Shown: positions 17,401 to 26,729, numbered from the stretch's first letter. The stretch is DNA of 64,000 bases from Pontibacter ramchanderi (GCF_002846395.1 NZ_PJMU01000002.1:682001-746000); one strand, 5' to 3'. Notes: a model not told the origin generated them from the letters alone. Program-made: numbers and translations.

Positions 17401-18349
17401 GCCACTGACGGTTAAGTTTCCCCAGGTACTGCACAAGCAAGGTGATACTGCCCACCACAAAGAGCGTGGCCAGCAAGAGCATAATTTCAGGCACGTTCTC
17501 ACCAATTCGAACCAAGATGGCTGTTACAACGGCTATGGCACTAAAGGGCAACGCCGTGAGGTAAAAGATGTCATGCACCTTCAGGCCGTAGGCTATACCT
17601 GCCCCATACATGGCCGCGCCGAGCAGGTAAGCTAGCCCAAAGTCCTCTCGTATACCTGCAAACAGTGAGGAGATCATGCTGCAGGTGATAAATGTGATCG
17701 CAGCCAACCCCACGAGCCTCGGAAACCAGCGGTGCTGTATACCGACACGAGCTTTTGCAGCCAGCACTTCCCATACCATCACTGCTGTTGCGTTGAGGAT
17801 AAAAAGCACATCCAGCACCACTGCAAAACTCCAATGGGTAGCAACCTGCTGGGTATAGAGCACAAACGTGGTGTTGAGCAGCACCAGAAAGATGAACCAC
17901 AGCGGCTGAAACCTGGCCACAACCACCCACAGCACCACGCACATCGTCCAGCCCAGAAAGAAGTCGTAGGCATTGGCACCCGTCTGATAGATTTGCCCAA
18001 ACACGGCAAAAAGCACACCCATCAGCATAGTGCTGGCCGTGAGTAGCACGTTCTTCACGGTACTACTGAGTTTGGTAAACACTGCCCCAAAGGTCACCGC
18101 CAGTATCAGCAGCTCGATCAGGCCCAGCTTCACGAACTTGTGCATGTCGGCCCAGTTGTAGGCGAAGAAGAAGATGATGCCCGAGATGAGAAAGCTGCCT
18201 CCGAGCGCGAGCAGGAACAGCCGGATGAATTTTACCCAGTCCTGCGGACCAGTATATACCTGCCCTTTGCGGAGCCAATCGGCTATACCTGCCTCGCGCC
18301 AGTTGCTGTGCCGGGTAATGCTGTAAATGATGTCGCGGGAGAGTTTCAT
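17390..18349 (-). CDS. DUF2157-containing polytopic membrane protein
   Basis: 319 residues. The soluble start has the DUF2157 pattern (ITRHSNWREAGIADWLRKG, then WVKFIRLFLLALGGSFLISGIIFFFAYNWADMHKFVKLGLIE), followed by about nine membrane helices. First gene of the three-gene membrane set, with overlaps to the next gene. The set is dense in the TATACCT word (near 16360, 16580, 16990, 17170, 17590, 17650, 18250 and 18285). Confidence 0.87.
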   Translation of the reverse strand: MKLSRDIIYSITRHSNWREAGIADWLRKGQVYTGPQDWVKFIRLFLLALGGSFLISGIIFFFAYNWADMHKFVKLGLIELLILAVTFGAVFTKLSSTVKNVLLTASTMLMGVLFAVFGQIYQTGANAYDFFLGWTMCVVLWVVVARFQPLWFIFLVLLNTTFVLYTQQVATHWSFAVVLDVLFILNATAVMVWEVLAAKARVGIQHRWFPRLVGLAAITFITCSMISSLFAGIREDFGLAYLLGAAMYGAGIAYGLKVHDIFYLTALPFSAIAVVTAILVRIGENVPEIMLLLATLFVVGSITLLVQYLGKLNRQWHGR

Positions 18350-18402
18350 GGGATCGTTTGAACAGGTGTTGTCATTTTAAAATGGGTAGTGTAAAGTGAT
18401 TA

Positions 18403-18825
18403 TTAATAATACTGCTCCACTTCCTGCTTCTCAGGCATTTGTCTTGCCAGGCTATCACGGGTGTTTTTCTGCACCGCAATAGCCGCGAAAAGGCTCAGCA
18501 AAAACGACATGCCGTAGAAGCCTTTTTCGCTTAGCAGCAGATCGGCATTCCAGAGCCCCACGGTCAGCAGCACGATTGCCAGCAAAGTAGAAAACCAGCT
18601 AAGCCCGTAATAAATGTTGGTAACCGGAATACCTTCCAACTGGTCGCGCACGCTTTTTTGGAGTGAGATGGCGGAGAACAGACCGAACATCAGGATGGCA
18701 AAATAATAGCCCTTTTCGTTCAGCATCATGTCGGCGTTCCACAGTCCGATAAGGTAAGCGGTTATACCTATGAGTAAAGTAGCCCAGGAGGCTGCTACAA
18801 ATGCGTTGGATGGTTTCTGATTCAT
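18403..18825 (-). CDS. YiaA-like inner membrane protein
   Basis: 140 residues containing two copies of the YiaAB two-helix unit: [20 protein letters not shown]...[20 protein letters not shown] and [19 protein letters not shown]...[20 protein letters not shown]. The internal repeat is clear (GLWNAD and EKGYY/EKGFY each occur twice). E. coli YiaA/YiaB are stress-related membrane proteins without a known activity. Confidence 0.92.
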   Translation of the reverse strand: MNQKPSNAFVAASWATLLIGITAYLIGLWNADMMLNEKGYYFAILMFGLFSAISLQKSVRDQLEGIPVTNIYYGLSWFSTLLAIVLLTVGLWNADLLLSEKGFYGMSFLLSLFAAIAVQKNTRDSLARQMPEKQEVEQYY

Positions 18826-18879
18826 GTTCGTTTTTCGTTAAGTGATGAATCAAAGGTATAGCAGCCCCAAACGTTTTCT

Positions 18880-18893
18880 TTTGACAATTGTCA
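18880..18893. promoter_or_regulatory. Perfect palindrome TTGACAATTGTCAA, candidate operator
   Basis: A 14-bp perfect palindrome lies between the stop of the Crp-like regulator and the start of the YiaA-like gene. Its symmetry and size suit a dimeric Crp-type regulator, and it falls in the upstream region of the YiaA gene. Binding is inferred only. Confidence 0.4.
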
Positions 18894-18907
18894 AAAAAGG
18901 AAACCTC

Positions 18908-19471
18908 TTAAACCTGGCTCCGGATCCTGCTCAGCGTTTCCTGGCTGATGCCCAGGTAGGAAGCAATTTGCCCGAGCGGGATCCGCTGTAGAATATGCGG
19001 TGAGCTTTCCAGCAGTTGTTCATAGCGCTCACGGGCCGTCTTGAACTGCATGGCCATCAACCGCTCTTCCAGCCGGATGTAGTACTGCTCGTTGATAATC
19101 CGCACCAGGCGCTCCAGGTCGTGGTGCTGGTCGAACAACTGGTGTAAGACTTCCGCGCTGATCCCCCACAAGGTAGAGTCCTCCAGCACCTGTATATTTT
19201 CAATACCTGGCTTCCGGGAAATGAAGCTGTAAAACGAGGTAATGAAATTATGCTCGAAGCCAAACCAATACGTCACTTCTTTCCCATCCAGGTTATAGTA
19301 TCCGCGCAAACAACCTTGCTCCAGGAAGTACAGCTTGTTGCACACCGTTCCTTCTTTTACCAGAAAGGAGCTTTTGGGAACCTCCACCCGCGTCAGGGCC
19401 TTGGAAAGCGCCTCCCACGCAGGTAAAGAAATAGGGTAGTACTGGGAGATGCAATGGTGTAGGGCGTTCAT
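18908..19471 (-). CDS. Crp/Fnr-family transcriptional regulator
   Basis: 187 residues. A cyclic-nucleotide-binding-like beta-roll (KSSFLVKEGTVCNKLYFLEQGCLRGYYNLDGKEVTYWFG, about 33-72) is followed by a long connecting helix and a C-terminal helix-turn-helix (RIPLGQIASYLGISQETLSRIRSQV). The cNMP-binding PBC signature (GExAxxxxxxRxA) is not evident, as in many Bacteroidetes Crp-like regulators. No iron-sulfur Cys set. It may control the adjacent YiaA gene; an ATTGTC-like palindrome TTGACAATTGTCAA at 18880-18893, between the two genes, is a possible operator. Confidence 0.87.
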   Translation of the reverse strand: MNALHHCISQYYPISLPAWEALSKALTRVEVPKSSFLVKEGTVCNKLYFLEQGCLRGYYNLDGKEVTYWFGFEHNFITSFYSFISRKPGIENIQVLEDSTLWGISAEVLHQLFDQHHDLERLVRIINEQYYIRLEERLMAMQFKTARERYEQLLESSPHILQRIPLGQIASYLGISQETLSRIRSQV

Positions 19472-19563
19472 GTTGGGGTGATTTGAGCAGTGTTTAGGTT
19501 TATATATTGAAGAGGGAATGGATTTATCTGGCTTATCTAAGGCGCTTTTCCACGCACTGAAGC

Positions 19564-20286
19564 TTATTTTTCATACCTCTTTTTGTCCCAGGCAATCACC
19601 TTAACCCCTGTTGAATAATGGCTCAGATCTGGTGTGCCGCTCAGTAGCTTGCCAAATCTGGGGTAATTGACGTTGATGTGCTCCAATGCTACTTCATATG
19701 TCGGCCACTCAACATGGTGAATCTCGAATTCATTTATGGAGGTTTCTGTATCCTGAAACAGCGCATATCTTTCGGTTAGCCATTTGTCCAACTGGGTTTT
19801 CTCCGTAAGTGGTGGCCCAATCTTGTAATTTAGCTCAAGCCTGTCTTTGAAAAGGCTATTTTCAGCATAATAGTGATTGTATGTCCTTTTGATTTTTGAG
19901 AAGCGGTAAGGTAGCGCTGATAAGGTTTTGGCGATTTGGCAAGATAGTTTCGCGCCGCCTTCAATGCTCAGGAAGTAGACACCCGCTTTGCCTTTATACT
20001 TCACGTATGTCCTAATATTGATTTCGTGAAAGTCCGATACAGGGGAGAAAGCAGGCAGGTTTCTTGGCCGTATCTTTTCCATCGTGAAAGCCACCAACGA
20101 TACCCAAGCCTTGCCCTCCAACAGGTCGATGACCAGGTCGTCAGGGACGAACTGCCTTAGTTCGTTAAGGTCAACCTGCCAGTGCAGAAATACAGCATTA
20201 TTCCATTCCTGGTAGTACCTCCAATTGCCCGTCGGAAGCACCCAAGGTCTGTGTTCGGTTTGCTGCAGTATCTCTCTAATTCCCAT
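19564..20286 (-). CDS. DUF2071 (YqjF-like) protein
   Basis: 240 residues. The DUF2071 layout is visible: FLHWQVDLNELRQFVPDDLVIDLLEGKAWVSLVAFTM near the start, the middle FHEINIRTYVKYKGKAGVYFLSIEGGAKLSCQIAKTLSALPYR, and the C-terminal HHVEWPTYEVALEHINVNY. Soluble, function unknown; some members are acetoacetate-decarboxylase-like in fold. Its base composition is somewhat more AT-rich than that of the neighbours to the left. Confidence 0.85.
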   Translation of the reverse strand: MGIREILQQTEHRPWVLPTGNWRYYQEWNNAVFLHWQVDLNELRQFVPDDLVIDLLEGKAWVSLVAFTMEKIRPRNLPAFSPVSDFHEINIRTYVKYKGKAGVYFLSIEGGAKLSCQIAKTLSALPYRFSKIKRTYNHYYAENSLFKDRLELNYKIGPPLTEKTQLDKWLTERYALFQDTETSINEFEIHHVEWPTYEVALEHINVNYPRFGKLLSGTPDLSHYSTGVKVIAWDKKRYEK

Positions 20287-20358
20287 TATGGTTTTTGTAG
20301 CGTACGGCTTAGGCTTTGCGGTGGTGCAGCTACCGTAAAGCTCGTGTTGTACGATGTC

Positions 20359-20880
20359 TTATTTATTTCTTCGTCTATGCCACTCACTCCAAAACTTTTC
20401 ATAGCCTTTCCTATCAAATTCATCTTCTATTTCCTTTGGTTGGCTGATGAGATAAAAGGCTTCTACCTTGTCTGCAAAAGTGTAGACTGTCTCTTTGTAT
20501 AAGTCATAGGAAACTATAGCTTCTGCACCTGATTCTGTTGTTAATTTCACTTGATTGTTTGCGTGTCTAACTTCCCAATCAATTCCGCTTGGACAGCACC
20601 CTACAAAAACATCATCGTTGTCAGTATCTGCTACGAGGAAGTGTCCACAGCAAGGTATGAGTTGTTCTCCTACAGGCTTCTCTTTAGTATGATTAGATTC
20701 TAGTGTGCGTAGTAGGTGCAGAGCTGCGGCGCTTACACACCATTCTGTACCACTGTCTGAAACAATCTCGTCACCGATTCTGACAAATACATATCCATGA
20801 GCGCAAATGTCTAATTTTTCAAAATCGTCATCAAGCCATTTGATTCTCCCTAACCTTATTTCAAACTGGTCTCTTTTCAT
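20359..20880 (-). CDS. Soluble protein, unknown
   Basis: 173 residues with no signal peptide or membrane segment. It contains several cysteines (ICAHG, EWCVS, LIPCCGHF, VGCCPSG) and a beta-rich composition. DNA here is visibly more AT-rich than the bulk of the window and lacks the TATACCT word, which hints at later acquisition. No family recognised; the real start appears to be the ATG at 20880. Confidence 0.65.
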   Translation of the reverse strand: MKRDQFEIRLGRIKWLDDDFEKLDICAHGYVFVRIGDEIVSDSGTEWCVSAAALHLLRTLESNHTKEKPVGEQLIPCCGHFLVADTDNDDVFVGCCPSGIDWEVRHANNQVKLTTESGAEAIVSYDLYKETVYTFADKVEAFYLISQPKEIEDEFDRKGYEKFWSEWHRRRNK

Positions 20881-21023
20881 GATTTAGATGACGTACAACT
20901 ATCTCAAAAGCGTAAACATACGCTTTTCTGCATATTATCAAACATAGCGAAATTCCGTAACTTATCCATCGGATCATCCTACATTTCAAGTACCACCAAT
21001 TTGACATTAGAGTCAGGCCCCTA

Positions 21024-21031
21024 TACCTTTG
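21024..21031 (+). promoter_or_regulatory. -7 box TACCTTTG formed within a TATACCT word
   Basis: TACCTTTG matches TAnnTTTG and overlaps CTATACCT. It sits immediately before the possible TTG, GTG and GTG starts of the GluQ-like gene, so the transcript would begin near 21037 and favour the GTG at 21059. Confidence 0.45.
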
Positions 21032-21058
21032 ACTGTGCATAAACCCAGCGCTATACCC

Positions 21059-21976
21059 GTGCAAACAACGCAGCAAATAAAAACCCGCATCGCCCCAACC
21101 CCCAGCGGCTTTCTGCACCTGGGCAATGCGCTGTCGTTTGCCATTACCTGGGCGCTGGCCCGCAAGCAGCAAGGCATCGTAGCCCTCCGCATCGACGATC
21201 TCGACAATGCCCGCTTCCGTCCCGAGTACCTGCAGGATATCTTCGACACGCTCGACTTCATGGGCCTCGACTACGACGAAGGACCGCGCAACCCACAGGA
21301 TTTTCAGGAGAATTATTCACAACTTTTAAGACTCCCCTCCTATCAACAGCTATTGGATAAACTGGTGCAGCAAGGCATGGTATACGCCTGTCCCTGCTCC
21401 CGCAGCCAGATAAACGCCCTGTCGCCGCAGGGGCTCTACCCGCTCACCTGCCGCGACGAACAGCTGCCGCTCGACACACCCAATGCCGCCTGGCGCGTGC
21501 GTATACCGGAGGGCACCACCATCAGCTTCGAAGACCAATTGCTGGGCACCTGCACCGTGGCACTGTCCCTCGAAATGCCCGACTTTGTGGTGCGGCGCAA
21601 AGATGCTATACCTGCCTACCAGATCGCCTCTATTGTAGATGACCTGGCCATGGGCGTGAACCTGATCGTGCGGGGCGAGGACCTGATGCTCTCTACGGCG
21701 GCGCAGCTTTTCCTGGCGCAGCACACGGGGGCTACGGCCTTCACCGAGGCAGCTTTCGTGCACCACCCACTCATCACCGCCGAGGGCAACAAACTCTCCA
21801 AATCGCACGACTCGCTCTCGCTTACCGAGATGCGCAAGGCAGGATTCACCCCGTCACAACTCTGGCAAAAACTGACGGAGCTGCTCGGCTGGCAAAGCGC
21901 AGGTATAGCCGATGCCCAAAGCTTCCTGCAGCGCTTCGAGCTCCAGGACCTGCCACGGCACATCGCGCAGGTATAG
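21059..21976 (+). CDS. Glutamyl-Q tRNA(Asp) synthetase-like protein
   Basis: About 305 residues, a short GluRS paralogue lacking the anticodon-binding domain. HIGH-like motif in APTPSGFLHLGNALSFAITW, KMSKS-like motif in EGNKLSKSHDSLS. The zinc site typical of GluQ is present: CPC, then a Tyr and YPLTC (Cys-x-Cys...Tyr-x3-Cys). GluQ enzymes attach glutamate to the queuosine base of tRNA-Asp. There is no ATG near the start; candidates are TTG 21029, GTG 21035 and GTG 21059. The last is preferred because a -7 box overlaps the earlier ones and the conserved KTRIAPTPSG begins eight codons later. Confidence 0.85.
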   Translation: MQTTQQIKTRIAPTPSGFLHLGNALSFAITWALARKQQGIVALRIDDLDNARFRPEYLQDIFDTLDFMGLDYDEGPRNPQDFQENYSQLLRLPSYQQLLDKLVQQGMVYACPCSRSQINALSPQGLYPLTCRDEQLPLDTPNAAWRVRIPEGTTISFEDQLLGTCTVALSLEMPDFVVRRKDAIPAYQIASIVDDLAMGVNLIVRGEDLMLSTAAQLFLAQHTGATAFTEAAFVHHPLITAEGNKLSKSHDSLSLTEMRKAGFTPSQLWQKLTELLGWQSAGIADAQSFLQRFELQDLPRHIAQV

Positions 21977-21997
21977 CCGCTGGCAGGCGGGCACAAA

Positions 21998-22044
21998 AAA
22001 GCCCTGCTGCTTTCCAGGCTATACCTGAAACCACAGCAGGGCTT
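21998..22044. terminator. Bidirectional terminator between the GluQ-like and DUF2911 genes
   Basis: Stem AAGCCCTGCTG / CAGCAGGGCTT, with a run of A on the left and T/C on the right, lies between two convergent genes. The loop contains GGCTATACCTG, one of the iterated words. Confidence 0.75.
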
Positions 22045-22072
22045 CTCAACTTACGTAGTCCCTTACTTGTCC

Positions 22073-22600
22073 TTACTTGGCTGCCTGTACTTTTACCGGC
22101 ACTTCCAGGTTTTCCCAGCGCAGCACAATGCCGTCTTTGGTCACGTCATACTTCAGTTGCTCGCTCATGGAGGCTGCCTTGCGCGGCTTGGCTTTTACGC
22201 GCAGCGCGTCCTGCTTCTCGTCGTACTGCGTGCCCCACTGCTTGGCGGTCTTGTTGAAGATCACCGTCCACTCGTCTTCGCCCGGTATAGTATAAAAGCT
22301 GTAGGTGCCGGCCGGCAAAGCTTTGCCTTCTACCATCAAGGCTTTGTCGGTGGTGATGGTCGTGGCCTCGTTGGCACCCGAGCGCCATACCTTGCCGTAC
22401 GGCACCAGTTCCCCCCAAATGGTGCGGCCCTTCACAGACGGGCTGCCGTAGTTGATGGTAACAGTGGCACTGCCGATCTTGCCCGTGGCCGTGGCCGGTG
22501 GACTTGCTTTTGGCTTGGCATCCTGTGCCCAGGCGGTGGATGATACCAGTATGCCAACCAGCAGCATGGCGAGCACATTCATGAATTTCAGGTTTTTCAT
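22073..22600 (-). CDS. DUF2911-containing exported protein
   Basis: 175 residues. A signal peptide (MLLVGILVSSTAWAQ) precedes a DUF2911 beta-domain: VTINYGSPSVKGRTIWGELVPYGKVWRSGANEATTI, LPAGTYSFYTIPGEDEWTVIFNK. This is a common periplasmic protein of Bacteroidetes with unknown activity. Monocistronic. Confidence 0.92.
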   Translation of the reverse strand: MKNLKFMNVLAMLLVGILVSSTAWAQDAKPKASPPATATGKIGSATVTINYGSPSVKGRTIWGELVPYGKVWRSGANEATTITTDKALMVEGKALPAGTYSFYTIPGEDEWTVIFNKTAKQWGTQYDEKQDALRVKAKPRKAASMSEQLKYDVTKDGIVLRWENLEVPVKVQAAK

Positions 22601-22808
22601 AGTGTTTTATTTTGGTTTTGACTGAAAGATAAGCAATTGGCTAATCCTTTACTACTTCATAACGGGCCATTTAGCTAACGAATAGTGGCTCCTCCGGATT
22701 GTGCGGGTAAAGCAGCGTATTTCGAGGTGCGCAAGCCACCTTCTGCAGCACCCTGGCTTTTGTTGCGTATAGAAGGAAAAGCTACAGAAAGAGAAAGCCG
22801 CGCCACCT

Positions 22809-24170
22809 ATGCCTGCTTACAATCAAAACAGAAGAACTTCCAAGCGAAATCCACGCATTTCTATACCCGGTGACGGCGCACAACCTACTGGTCAGCCGCA
22901 GCGCTATACCGCTGGTGCCACACGCAGAAAACTTCGCACCAAATTCCGAAACAGAAAGCGCACACGCGGCTCAGCTGTGAAAGGAGCCCAGAATCGGCTT
23001 CGCAATTTCCGGCAGGCCTCCATTCTGGCCGTGGCCATTACAGGCCTGATGCTGATCATGTTCGCTCCCTCCGAAGCAGGTTTGGCCCAGGACAATTACC
23101 CCGACACCGTGGCTGTGGTAGAAGAGGTGGCCGTGCAGGACCTAGTGCCAGGCGACACCGCTGCAGCTGAGGTGGTGGTTGAAAAGAACGGCTCTACCAA
23201 AGAGGCGGCAGAAGAGGCGATCGGGGCACTGCAGGGCCTTTGGGAAAGCTTCATCTTCAACTTACCCAAGATCGTGATCGCGCTTGTCACCCTTGTTCTG
23301 GCCTGGCTACTGGTGCGTGTGCTGCGGGCTATTCTGCGTCGCTCTATCGGCAAGTGGCAAAGTGCCAGCGCCATCATCTCGCTGGTTTCCATTGCCGTTT
23401 GGCTGCTGGCCATTGGCGTGGCGCTGAGCGTGGTGGCCGGCGACATCCGGGCGCTGGTGGGCTCCTTCGGCCTGATCGGCCTGGCCCTGTCGTGGTCGCT
23501 GCAGACACCTATCGAGAGCTTCACGGGCTGGCTCATGAACTCATACCAAGGCTACTACCGCGTCGGCGACCGCATCCGGGTGGGCGAGGTGTTCGGAGAT
23601 GTCTACCGCATCGACTTCCTCACCACTACCGTTTGGGAGATCGGGGCTCCCTACCAGCCCGGCTTTGTGCGGGCCGAGCAGCCCACTGGGCGTATGGTTA
23701 CTTTTCCCAACAACGAGGTGCTCACGGGCACTGTCATCAACCTGACCGGCGATTTCCCCTACGTGTGGGACGAACTGGATGTGGGTGTGGCCAATGAATC
23801 GGATATGCCCCTTGCCATGCAGGTGATCGAAAACATTGCGCTGGAGCTCCTGGGCGACTACATGAGGACACCCGCCGACTTATACTCCCAGCTGCTGCAG
23901 CAAGCCGGCCTGGACGATACTGTACCGGACAGGCCCCAGGTGTTCATTTCCATGGACGAGTCGTGGACCAACATCACCGTCCGCTACCTGGTAGGCGCAC
24001 GCGAGCGGCGCAAATGGAAAAGTGAACTCACCCTGCGCATCACCATGGAGCTGAACAAACCCGAATATATAAATAAAATCATACCCGTATACCCACGCCA
24101 GCAGGTGCAATTCATTAACCCGGATGGCACTCCCACACAAGCCAGTCCTCCAGCCGCCGGCACAGCATAA
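22809..24170 (+). CDS. MscS-family mechanosensitive channel
   Basis: 453 residues. The N-terminal 60 residues are strongly basic (many RK, RNRKRTRG), followed by a first hydrophobic segment (ILAVAITGLMLIMFAP), an Ala/Glu/Val-rich linker, then three MscS-type helices (KIVIALVTLVLAWLLVRVL; AIISLVSIAVWLLAIGVALSVV; DIRALVGSFGLIGLALSWSLQTPIESF, the pore helix) and the MscS beta domain (YRVGDRIRVGEVFGDVYRIDFLTTTVWEIG). Such channels release solutes on membrane tension. The basic leader is unusual; a start further in is possible but would remove no known domain. Confidence 0.88.
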   Translation: MPAYNQNRRTSKRNPRISIPGDGAQPTGQPQRYTAGATRRKLRTKFRNRKRTRGSAVKGAQNRLRNFRQASILAVAITGLMLIMFAPSEAGLAQDNYPDTVAVVEEVAVQDLVPGDTAAAEVVVEKNGSTKEAAEEAIGALQGLWESFIFNLPKIVIALVTLVLAWLLVRVLRAILRRSIGKWQSASAIISLVSIAVWLLAIGVALSVVAGDIRALVGSFGLIGLALSWSLQTPIESFTGWLMNSYQGYYRVGDRIRVGEVFGDVYRIDFLTTTVWEIGAPYQPGFVRAEQPTGRMVTFPNNEVLTGTVINLTGDFPYVWDELDVGVANESDMPLAMQVIENIALELLGDYMRTPADLYSQLLQQAGLDDTVPDRPQVFISMDESWTNITVRYLVGARERRKWKSELTLRITMELNKPEYINKIIPVYPRQQVQFINPDGTPTQASPPAAGTA

Positions 24171-24274
24171 GTCTTAATCATTTTAATATCAATCAGCTCC
24201 GAAGTTCAAATTTGCTTCAGAATTGCATCGTTCATTTGCATTACAACATTTTTTAAACTTAAAAATCAGGAGTA

Positions 24275-24721
24275 ATGAAAAAGATATTAGTTGGATTTAC
24301 CTTCGTTATCGGTTCAGTTATGGCAGTGCAGGCCCAGGATGTGGCCGAGAAGGATGTACCGGAAGCCGTGAAGAGCGCTTTGACGCAAAAATATGCCAAC
24401 GCTACCGATCTGGAGTGGGAGAAGCATGGCGAAAACTACGAGGCCGACTTTGATGTGGACCGCATTGACCACGCCGTGATGATCGACCCGTCGGGCAAAG
24501 TCCTGATGACCAGACACGATCTGATGGAGAAAGACCTGCCGCAGGCTATAAAAACCGCCATCAGCCAGAACTACAAAGGCATGCGTGTGGACGACATAGA
24601 GCAGGTAGAGAAAGACGGCAATACATATTACCAGTTAGAGCTCGACCAGAAGGGCAAAGACAAAAAAGTGGTGCTGTCGAAGGATGGAAAAGAGGTGACA
24701 GAGCCCGCCTATTGGGACTAA
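24275..24721 (+). CDS. PepSY-like exported protein
   Basis: 148 residues. A signal peptide (MKKILVGFTFVIGSVMAVQAQ) is followed by two PepSY-like repeats: VPEAVKSALTQKYANATDLEWEKHGENYEADF and LPQAIKTAISQNYKGMRVDDIEQVEKDGNTYYQLEL, each with the conserved helix then strand. PepSY-like proteins are periplasmic and often inhibitory or regulatory. A good Shine-Dalgarno (AGGAG) precedes the ATG, uncommon among neighbours. Followed by a terminator. Confidence 0.87.
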   Translation: MKKILVGFTFVIGSVMAVQAQDVAEKDVPEAVKSALTQKYANATDLEWEKHGENYEADFDVDRIDHAVMIDPSGKVLMTRHDLMEKDLPQAIKTAISQNYKGMRVDDIEQVEKDGNTYYQLELDQKGKDKKVVLSKDGKEVTEPAYWD

Positions 24722-24748
24722 GCACCTTTCTTATACCTACCTGAATTC

Positions 24749-24780
24749 AAATGCCCGGAGCCCCGCTTCGGGCATTTTTT
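24749..24780 (+). terminator. Terminator after the PepSY-like gene
   Basis: Hairpin AATGCCCG ... CGGGCATT followed by a run of T. Confidence 0.85.
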
Positions 24781-24903
24781 ATACCTGCACCTAAAGACTA
24801 TACCTGACGCTGGGCTGGGTACTGCCCCAGAACGAAACAGAGCAGGCCGTATACTGACGCGCTATACCTGCGTACGAAGAAACGCTAACTCAACCAGTTT
24901 TTT

Positions 24904-26661
24904 ATGCGCGTACTCTGGAACTACCTGCAGCCCCACCGCGGGCTCGTGATTCTCTCGCTTCTGCTGGCCGGCACCAGCCAGGTACTGGCCCTCGTCGACC
25001 CGATCATCTTCGGCAAGATTATCGACAATTACGCTACGCCGCCATTTACTATGTCGAGCGAGGAACGCGTAAAGGGAGCGCTCTGGCTGATGTTACTGGC
25101 TGTGGTGGTGGCGCTGCTCTCGCGGTTGGCAAAGGCTTTTCAGGAGTATTTCACCAACCTGGTAGTGCAGAAATTCGGAGTGCAGATCTTCAACGACGGC
25201 CTCAAGCAAACCCTCCGCCTCTCGTACCAGGAATACGCCGACCAGAACAGCGGCGAAACGCTTTCCATCCTGCAGCGGGTGCGCCGCGACACGGAACGCT
25301 TCATCAACTCGTTCATCAACATCCTGTTTTCGTCTTTGGTCGGCGTTGGCTTTTTGGTCTGGTATGCCATCACCAAGCACTGGGCACTGGTACCTATTTT
25401 CATCATCGGGATGGTGGTGCTAGGCGGACTTACCAGTTTGCTCAGCGCCAAGATCAAGACCATGCAGCGATCCATCAACCGGGCCACGAACAAGATGTCA
25501 GGAGTGATTACGGAGTCGCTGCGCAATATTGAGCTGGTCAAAAGCCTCGGCCTGACCTACCCCGAAATTCGTCGCCTGCGCGAGCATACCGAGCGGATCT
25601 TTGCATTGGAGATGGCCAAAGTAAAACGGGTGCGCACGCTTTCGTTTCTGCAGGGCACGGCGCTCAACCTGCTCAAACAGTCCATTTTGTTCACCTTGCT
25701 CTGGCTCATCTTCCGGGATGTGCTCAGTACCGGCGAACTAATCTCAATGCAGTTTATTTCGGTGAGCATCTTTGGGCCGCTGCAGGACATGGGCACCATC
25801 ATCCTTACCTATCGTGAAGCCGAGGCCTCGCTCCACAATTTCGACGAGCTGATGAACAAGCCTGTCGAGACCCGGCCGGAGTCGGCGATAAACGTCGGGC
25901 CGCTGCAGCAGCTGCGTTTCGAAAATGTGGTGTTCCGGCACAAAGGCGCTCCGCAAAACTCTGTGGACGGCATCTCTTTTGAGGCCAATACCGGCGATAC
26001 CATTGCGTTTGTGGGGCCGTCGGGCTCCGGAAAATCTACGCTGGTGAAATTGCTGGTCGGGCTATACCTGCCGGCTAGTGGCGAGATCTACTACAACGGC
26101 ACCCCTGTGAAGGAAATCTGGCTGAACGAGGCGCGGCGGCAGCTGGGTTTTGTGACGCAGGAAACCAATCTGTTTTCGGGCACTATCAAGGAGAACCTGC
26201 AGTATGTGAAGCCGGACGCGACGGACGAAGAGGTGATCGCAGCCATGCAAAAGGCCTCTGCCACCGGACTGCTCGCCCGTTCCGAAAAAGGCATCCATAC
26301 CCAGATCGGGGAGGGTGGTCTGAAAATGAGCGGTGGCGAGAAACAGCGACTATCCATTGCCCGCGCCCTCATCCGCAACCCGCGCCTCCTCATTTTCGAC
26401 GAAGCCACCTCGGCCCTCGACTCGCTTACCGAAGAGGAGATCACCGCCACTGTGAAGGAAATATCGGCCCTGCGCGAGCAGATCACCATCCTCATCGCTC
26501 ACCGCCTCAGCACCATCATGCACGCCGACACCATTTATGTGCTCGAAAAAGGCAAAATCGTGGAGCAGGGCACCCATGCCGAACTCGTGGAGCAAAAAGG
26601 CCTCTACTACGCCATGTGGCGTCAGCAGATCGGCGAGCGCAAGGTGGAGCTGATCCGGTAG
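24904..26661 (+). CDS. ABC exporter (fused membrane and ATPase domains)
   Basis: 585 residues, a half-transporter. Six transmembrane helices in residues 1-300, then a nucleotide-binding domain with Walker A GPSGSGKST (about 372-379), Q-loop VTQETNLF, signature MSGGEKQRL, Walker B LLIFDEATSALD and H-loop AHRLST. All catalytic residues are intact. It probably works as a homodimer exporting lipid, peptide or drug; the substrate is not evident. It starts after a four-word cluster of TATACCT motifs in the upstream 180 bases. Confidence 0.93.
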   Translation: MRVLWNYLQPHRGLVILSLLLAGTSQVLALVDPIIFGKIIDNYATPPFTMSSEERVKGALWLMLLAVVVALLSRLAKAFQEYFTNLVVQKFGVQIFNDGLKQTLRLSYQEYADQNSGETLSILQRVRRDTERFINSFINILFSSLVGVGFLVWYAITKHWALVPIFIIGMVVLGGLTSLLSAKIKTMQRSINRATNKMSGVITESLRNIELVKSLGLTYPEIRRLREHTERIFALEMAKVKRVRTLSFLQGTALNLLKQSILFTLLWLIFRDVLSTGELISMQFISVSIFGPLQDMGTIILTYREAEASLHNFDELMNKPVETRPESAINVGPLQQLRFENVVFRHKGAPQNSVDGISFEANTGDTIAFVGPSGSGKSTLVKLLVGLYLPASGEIYYNGTPVKEIWLNEARRQLGFVTQETNLFSGTIKENLQYVKPDATDEEVIAAMQKASATGLLARSEKGIHTQIGEGGLKMSGGEKQRLSIARALIRNPRLLIFDEATSALDSLTEEEITATVKEISALREQITILIAHRLSTIMHADTIYVLEKGKIVEQGTHAELVEQKGLYYAMWRQQIGERKVELIR

Positions 26662-26729
26662 GCGCCCTGCAACCTTCTGCCAGACAGCACGGTATGCAAA
26701 ACAACTTATTTAACCTGAATTTTATACCA

